Assembly (NCBI GenBank): GCA_903869595.1
Contig: CAIPZV010000057.1
Coordinates: 62,001-126,000, forward strand
Source of the DNA: an uncultured beta proteobacterium
GTDB taxonomy: Bacteria > Pseudomonadota > Gammaproteobacteria > Burkholderiales > Burkholderiaceae_C
Length of the DNA: 64,000 bases
Direction: 5' to 3'
The notes beneath the pieces were generated by a model. It saw only the letters and a list, made by a program, of their open reading frames with translations, was not told the origin of the DNA and made no database searches. Below, one piece after another: positions 59,409 through 64,000 of the stretch (position 1 is the first letter of the stretch; the number at the start of each line of letters is the position of its first letter). Made by a program: the position numbers and the translations under genes.

Positions 59409-59454
59409 ATAAGGGGCGCGCTTTAGCGCGTCCCGCTTGATGGATTGGTTAGCC
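59395..59454 (-). repeat. attC site downstream of gene C (60 bp)
   Basis: Minus strand GGCTAACCAATCCATCAAGCGGGACGCGCTAAAGCGCGCCCCTTATGTCAAACGTTGAGG; imperfect palindrome, gene stop lies in R''. Confidence 0.85.
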
Positions 59455-59886
59455 CTTTGCTTGACCGAGACTGCCCAGCGTGAAACCTGCGACTTCTGAA
59501 ATGCGTCCTCGCCACCAAACCCCTTTGTTTCCGGGGATTGGGTTGCCTGAAGTATTGAAGAAGCGAGCATTCCTAAGATGTATGTATTGCGGGAAAGGGG
59601 GAGCATCGTCACCTTCCTTTTTGTAGATCTCACCGTGCTTTGCAAAGGAATCCCTCACATATTCGGCTACCTCTGGATCGTTAAGGCCGCTGGCGAAGTC
59701 TTCCGCAAAACCTTGAAAGTAAGCTTTTCCACCAGCGAGGACACCAGAGACAAGGAGTCCGCTGACCTGCAACGTAACACCTCCGACTTCAATTCCGTCG
59801 TTTGCCATGCCTACCAATGACTGGAGGAACCAGTCGTGCGGAACAGCGAACGGGGTGGAATCCGCGTTTGTTGTTTCATATGTCAT
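59449..59886 (-). CDS. Cassette gene C: hypothetical protein
   Basis: Start reset to MTYETTNADSTPFAVPHDWF with an AGGAG RBS; the longer ORF in the track reads through the repeat. Confidence 0.65.
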   Translation of the reverse strand: MTYETTNADSTPFAVPHDWFLQSLVGMANDGIEVGGVTLQVSGLLVSGVLAGGKAYFQGFAEDFASGLNDPEVAEYVRDSFAKHGEIYKKEGDDAPPFPQYIHLRNARFFNTSGNPIPGNKGVWWRGRISEVAGFTLGSLGQAKG

Positions 59887-59909
59887 GTAGAACTCCTTTT
59901 TGAAAAGTG

Positions 59910-60076
59910 GGCTAACGAGGCTGTAAAAAAACCAAACGATTCGCAGAATCCGAATAACTTCGAGGGTACTTGCCCCATTTCCCTGCGCGAGATCGTTGCG
60001 AATACGCTGTTTTGACGCGTTGATTTTTTGGGTAATCCATCTGGGAATCCTTGAAAAAATTTTTGCAGCCTCAACG
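59910..60076 (-). repeat. ORF-poor mini-cassette/leader repeat, copy 2
   Basis: Same ~150-bp core as 59240-59408, bounded by GTTGAGG and GTTAGCC. Confidence 0.75.
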
Positions 60077-60149
60077 TGCCAACTCAGTGGCGCGCCACCG
60101 CCCGCGCATCTCTCGGGAGCCGCAGATTGGTGTCTGTCACCTGCGCCGA

Positions 60150-60740
60150 TTAACGCTTGCGCATCTTGCAATCGTTGGTGAGTTCTGGCGCCAAAGCTGA
60201 AGCGAGGTTCTTTCCGTCAAATTTCATCGATTTTCCATTGACAAAAGTTACAACGACCGAAGCCAACTTTATGCATTCCCCAGTTGTGTTGTACCAAACT
60301 GGGCCCCAGTCTGCGCGCTTCGCGCCATCAGAATTGGACAGTGGACCCGTAAAGTTCATGCCGGCAAATGTTTGGCCTCCAATATCAGATGAAACAACAT
60401 CGCCAACAGCATTGAAAAGTAGGGCGCGCACATTTATATACTTTATCGGCGTGATCGTATTTGGATTGAAAAATACTAAGTACGGTTCCACACCTCCTGC
60501 GGAATTGACTTCAGATATTCCAAATTGCGAAATGAACCAGCTCGGTTTCTTTTCTGCATCTGCTCGAGCTCCACCTTTTGACTCTAATTCGAATATTTTT
60601 GACTTTAACTGGTCCAGCTCAGCTTCTAGCGTGGCCTGCTTCTGGCGCAATGAGTCAATTGATTGTGCGTGTGTGGTTGCAGCTGCTACGAGCAATATGC
60701 CAGCAACATATTGGTGAAAAAAAGTTGTTTTTTTATTCAT
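60150..60740 (-). CDS. Cassette gene B: exported coiled-coil-containing hypothetical protein
   Basis: MNKKTTFFHQYVAGILLVAAATTHAQS signal peptide and LRQKQATLEAELDQLKSKIFELE coiled coil. Confidence 0.65.
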   Translation of the reverse strand: MNKKTTFFHQYVAGILLVAAATTHAQSIDSLRQKQATLEAELDQLKSKIFELESKGGARADAEKKPSWFISQFGISEVNSAGGVEPYLVFFNPNTITPIKYINVRALLFNAVGDVVSSDIGGQTFAGMNFTGPLSNSDGAKRADWGPVWYNTTGECIKLASVVVTFVNGKSMKFDGKNLASALAPELTNDCKMRKR

Positions 60741-60780
60741 TTGGGTCCTGTGGAGAGTAAGCGGTAGCATTGATTCGGAC

Positions 60781-60850
60781 GCCTAACGTTTTAATTCACC
60801 GGCGGTGCGCCGCTTCATCGTGCAGCGTCCGGTGGAATGATGGGTTCGGC
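60781..60850 (-). repeat. attC site downstream of gene A (70 bp)
   Basis: Minus strand GCCGAAC...GTTAGGC; arms ATTCACCGG/CCGGTGGAAT with an extra unpaired base. Confidence 0.8.
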
Positions 60851-60851
60851 C

Positions 60852-61415
60852 TCATTTATTTCTACCAAACCATGAGAGTGGTTTTTGACAAGGCCGCATT
60901 ACGGTGTCGTAAATGTCCGTGTATTCAACATTGACCGTAAGTCGCGCCAGTGCTGCGCGGACTCGGTCTCTAAACACCGCGAAGTTGGCCTCATTTTCAT
61001 GCTGAGTAAGTTCTAAAAGGACAATCTCCGCGCCAGCTTGGAGTGTACGGTGACGCAGCGCGTGGGTAAAAGTGTTCCACGGTCGCCCCATAGGAAGTGC
61101 AGGCATGCAATCAATCAAGCTCTCGTGCGCTTTTGCACCATCGGAAACGGTTACAGCAAGAACGATCATCGGGCCGGAACCATTATTTCGGAGCTTGACC
61201 CGCAAGCTGTCTTCATAGTCTGCCACGGTGACTTCCGCGAGTGGCCGTACCGACAACTCGTTGTGCCGCCGTTGGCTACGAGCGGACGAAACAGAAATCC
61301 AAACCGATATACAAGAGACAAATAGCGCAAGGATTGAGGCAGCCGCACTCGCCAGGGCGCCGAGGGCGTTGGCGGCGTTGGCGTCTGATTTCAAAAGGGC
61401 AATAAGGGCGTCCAT
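60852..61415 (-). CDS. Cassette gene A: hypothetical single-TM protein
   Basis: N-terminal hydrophobic segment ALASAAASILALFVSCISVWISV; ATG 14 bp after GTTAGCC. Confidence 0.65.
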   Translation of the reverse strand: MDALIALLKSDANAANALGALASAAASILALFVSCISVWISVSSARSQRRHNELSVRPLAEVTVADYEDSLRVKLRNNGSGPMIVLAVTVSDGAKAHESLIDCMPALPMGRPWNTFTHALRHRTLQAGAEIVLLELTQHENEANFAVFRDRVRAALARLTVNVEYTDIYDTVMRPCQKPLSWFGRNK

Positions 61416-61428
61416 TGGCTACTTTGAG

Positions 61429-61487
61429 GGCTAACGTGATGTAGACAGCAAAACCCGGTTGATACATCCGGGCACAGTCGATACATC
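61429..61487 (-). promoter_or_regulatory. Candidate attI-like recombination region at the array head
   Basis: GTTAGCC boundary at 61435-61429 preceded on the minus strand by two GATGTATCRAC direct repeats, 19 bp apart. Confidence 0.3.
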
Positions 61488-61811
61488 TTTCAGATAAATT
61501 GGCTGCAAGCCGCTTGCGCCTTGGCTTACAGATTCATATGCGGTAGTTTGATGCAGGTATAAATTTGCCATGAAACCCGATGCCCCTTTCTTGTAGTCCC
61601 AGCCCGCCAGATCAGTTGCGGGAGTGCTTGCGTTATCGGCACTATAGCCTCAACATCGTTAAATGTTACCTTTTTGGCATCAATTATTTTTACATTCGTC
61701 AGCCCACGGGGTAGCTTCAATGCACCACCCGGCCGCGTCGGCTTTCGGCAAATAACCGAAAATGCAGGCCAAGTCCCCCTATCGATAAGCCTGCACACTG
61801 GCCCTATCCCC

Positions 61812-62564
61812 ATGCCCAGCATCCTCAATATCTCCGCCTACTTGTTCACGCCGCTGCCCGATGCTGCGGTGCTGCGGGACATATTGCATAGCCGCGCGCA
61901 GGGCTTGCAGCTCAAGGGCACGGTATTGCTGGCCCATGAGGGCATCAATATGTTTTTGGCCGGGCAGGCCGAGCAGGTGCGCAGCTTTGTGGCGCAGCTG
62001 CAAAGCGACGAACGCTTTGCGCCGCTGGCGCCCAAAGAGAGTTGGTCTGAAGAGCAGCCTTTCAAGAAGATGTTGGTCAAGGTGAAAAATGAAATCATCC
62101 GCATGAACCACCCTGCCATTCAACCGGCGGCGGGCCGCGCGCCTGCGGTTAGCGCCGCCACGGTGCGGCGCTGGCTGGAGGCTGGGGTGGACGATGCGGG
62201 TCGCCCGGTGGTCACTCTGGACACGCGCAATGCCTTTGAAGTGGACGAAGGCACTTTCAGCGGCGCGCTGGATTGGCGCATCCACAAGTTCACCGAATTC
62301 CCCGAGGCCTTTCGGGCGCACAAAGAAGCGCTGCAAGACAAAACGGTGGTGAGTTTTTGCACCGGTGGCATTCGCTGCGAAAAAGCCGCCATCTTGATGC
62401 GCGAGGAAGGGCTGGAGCATGTCTATCAGCTCGAAGGCGGCATCCTTAAATATTTTGAGGAAACCGATGGCAAACACTACAGCGGCGGCTGCTTTGTGTT
62501 TGACGAGCGCCGCGTGGTGGGGCCGGATTTACAGCCTATGCCCTTGCAGGGCGACGGGTTCTAA
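61812..62564 (+). CDS. trhO: Rhodanese-type tRNA uridine-34 hydroxylase TrhO
   Basis: VNISAYLF-like start (MPSILNISAYLFTPL), VSFCTGGIRCEKAAILMREEG. Confidence 0.88.
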   Translation: MPSILNISAYLFTPLPDAAVLRDILHSRAQGLQLKGTVLLAHEGINMFLAGQAEQVRSFVAQLQSDERFAPLAPKESWSEEQPFKKMLVKVKNEIIRMNHPAIQPAAGRAPAVSAATVRRWLEAGVDDAGRPVVTLDTRNAFEVDEGTFSGALDWRIHKFTEFPEAFRAHKEALQDKTVVSFCTGGIRCEKAAILMREEGLEHVYQLEGGILKYFEETDGKHYSGGCFVFDERRVVGPDLQPMPLQGDGF

Positions 62565-62611
62565 CCCCCTTCTCGCGTTTCGATGTTTTGATGTGTCTGG
62601 TAGTCGCCGCA

Positions 62612-62716
62612 TGGATTGCCACGGCCTGCGGCCTCGCAATGACGCTACTTTCTTCAAAGCGCGTCACGTGGCAGTAATTGCGTCACTGCGAGGAGCGTCA
62701 GCGACGTGGCAGTCCA
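62612..62716. repeat. Two REP-like units in opposite orientation
   Basis: TGGATTGCCACGGCCTGCGGCCTCGCAATGACG and CGTCACTGCGAGGAGCGTCAGCGACGTGGCAGTCCA. Confidence 0.75.
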
Positions 62717-62742
62717 TGTTTGCTTAGGACAATCGCCCCTTC

Positions 62743-63021
62743 TCAATCCTTTTTGTCCGCCGGCGGCAAGCGCGTTTGATGGGGCTCAATATCGCGACTA
62801 GGCACGTCGATGATGTCGTCACCCGCCGCTGGACGCGCAGCCCAGGGCGGGTTTTGCTGCCATTTTTTGTAGCTGTCCATCACCACAACCAACTGCGGTT
62901 TGCGCCCGGTAAACAGCCAGCGCAGCAGCGAGAAGGCAAACATCAGCGCGGCCATGCACAGCAAGGCCAGCATAAAGCCTAGGCCGAGTAGCAGCAAAAA
63001 AACACGAAGCAACCAGCGCAT
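62743..63021 (-). CDS. Small hypothetical membrane protein
   Basis: Hydrophobic N-terminus (LLRVFLLLLGLGFMLALLCMAALMFAFSLL), polar C-terminus. Confidence 0.6.
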   Translation of the reverse strand: MRWLLRVFLLLLGLGFMLALLCMAALMFAFSLLRWLFTGRKPQLVVVMDSYKKWQQNPPWAARPAAGDDIIDVPSRDIEPHQTRLPPADKKD

Positions 63022-63047
63022 ATTTACCTATCCGTTTAATTGAAGGC

Positions 63048-63998
63048 CTAGGAGGCCCGGCCCAGCATGGTGCGCAAGTCGTGCATATATGCGGGCACCT
63101 TGACACATACATAGGTCGCGACCAGGGCATTTACAAGGCCGGTGAGCAAAAACACATCGGGCACCGTCAGGCCCGCGCCCAACAAGGCCCCGGCCAGCAG
63201 CGAACTGACCACCATGAACAAGGCATTGAGAATATTGTTAGCCGCAATGATGCGCGCCCGGTGCGTGACCTGGCTGCGCTGCTGGATGAGCGCATACATG
63301 GGCACGCTAAACAGGCCGGTGAATAAGCTCATAAAAAACAGATCGGCCATGACGCGCCAGTGTGCGCTTTGGGCTACGAAAGCGCTGGCGCCCATCAAAG
63401 CCGAAGGTGCCAAAGTGTGGGACGCGAAATACAAGTCCACCGCAAACACGCTCATTCCCGCAGCACCCAGCGGCACCAGGCCCAGCCCCAGGCCAGCGCC
63501 TTTGCGGCTGAGGCTTTCGCACAGCAGCGCACCGATGCCCACACCCACCGAAAAAACAATCAAGAGCAAGGACGCCACTTGCTCATCGCCATGCAGCACG
63601 GTTTTGGCAAATGAAGGGAACTGGCTCAAAAACACCGCGCCGAAAAACCACATCCAACTGATACCCAGCATGGAGCGAAACACCACCGGGTCCACCGCCG
63701 CCAGCCGCAGGTTGGCAGCCGTCTCGGTAAACGGGTTCCAGTTCATAGACTGGCCTTGCAGGCGCGCGGGCGTGGGCGGAATAAAGCCCGCCGCGATACG
63801 CCCCAGGACCGCGAACAGCAAACAAGCCGCAGCCGCTGCGGTCTGTCCAATATCGGGAATGGCCACCAACAGTCCGCCGACCATATTGCCCAGCAAAATG
63901 GCCACAAAAGTGCCCATCTCCACCATGCCATTGCCGCCCACCAGTTCGCGCTCTTGCAGCACCTCCGGCAAATACGCAAACTTGGCCGGGCCGAACAA
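63048..63998 (-). CDS. MFS transporter, 5' end truncated by window edge
   Basis: Multi-TM MFS (LplT-like in style), frame open to the window end. Confidence 0.8.
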   Translation of the reverse strand: MFGPAKFAYLPEVLQERELVGGNGMVEMGTFVAILLGNMVGGLLVAIPDIGQTAAAAACLLFAVLGRIAAGFIPPTPARLQGQSMNWNPFTETAANLRLAAVDPVVFRSMLGISWMWFFGAVFLSQFPSFAKTVLHGDEQVASLLLIVFSVGVGIGALLCESLSRKGAGLGLGLVPLGAAGMSVFAVDLYFASHTLAPSALMGASAFVAQSAHWRVMADLFFMSLFTGLFSVPMYALIQQRSQVTHRARIIAANNILNALFMVVSSLLAGALLGAGLTVPDVFLLTGLVNALVATYVCVKVPAYMHDLRTMLGRAS

Positions 63999-64000
63999 GG

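Noticed and set aside
60069-60150. attC site directly downstream of cassette gene B
   Set aside because: CCTCAAC end is present and there is a GTGGCGCGCCAC palindrome, but I could not find a matching RYYYAAC end; too degenerate to list as a site.
60157-60717. 186-aa plus ORF
   Set aside because: Antisense to cassette gene B, which has a signal peptide, coiled coil and cassette context.
61526-61828. 100-aa minus ORF as an integrase remnant
   Set aside because: No tyrosine-recombinase motifs seen; overlaps the trhO start.
1-64000. CRISPR arrays, rRNA operons, prophage structural genes, intact IS transposases
   Set aside because: No regularly spaced repeats, rRNA-like sequence, phage modules or transposase ORFs were seen.

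Overview
The window is a high-GC betaproteobacterial chromosome segment. Gene content and codon style suggest Burkholderiales/Comamonadaceae, but this is inference. Most of it is dense chromosomal coding sequence. (1) 1-10 kb: a respiratory/anaerobic block with a 5'-truncated ferredoxin-NAD(P)H reductase, a divergent heme-copper oxidase subunit I, a CtaA-like protein, a hemerythrin, and a sigma54 activator divergent from an acetaldehyde dehydrogenase. (2) 8.8-14.4 kb: CbpA/CbpM, ArsA and a P-type ATPase. (3) 14.5-18 kb: Rieske oxygenase, class IV aminotransferase and Old Yellow Enzyme. (4) 20-22.4 kb: a MASE1 histidine kinase with a FixJ-type regulator. (5) tRNA-Leu(CAA). (6) 23-30 kb: an unassigned catabolic cluster (intradiol dioxygenase, SDR, BKACE, MDR, cupin, Bug protein, alpha-hydroxyacid oxidase). 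(7) 30-56 kb: housekeeping genes (dinB, queF, yaaA, valS, cysM, trpS and others) with scattered REP-like repeats. (8) About 56.4-61.5 kb: an accessory island that reads as a minus-strand integron gene-cassette array. It has attC-like sites, no integrase in the window, cassettes of unknown function, and a duplicated ~155-165 bp ORF-poor mini-cassette. (9) trhO and a truncated MFS gene at the right edge. The best candidates for something undescribed are the cassette array with its repeated mini-cassette, the 74-codon in-frame insertion in valS, the REP-derived insertion in a cytochrome c gene, the atypical heme-copper oxidase cluster, and the ArsA/CbpAM/P-type ATPase cluster. All calls were made by eye from the sequence and the ORF track; no searches were run.
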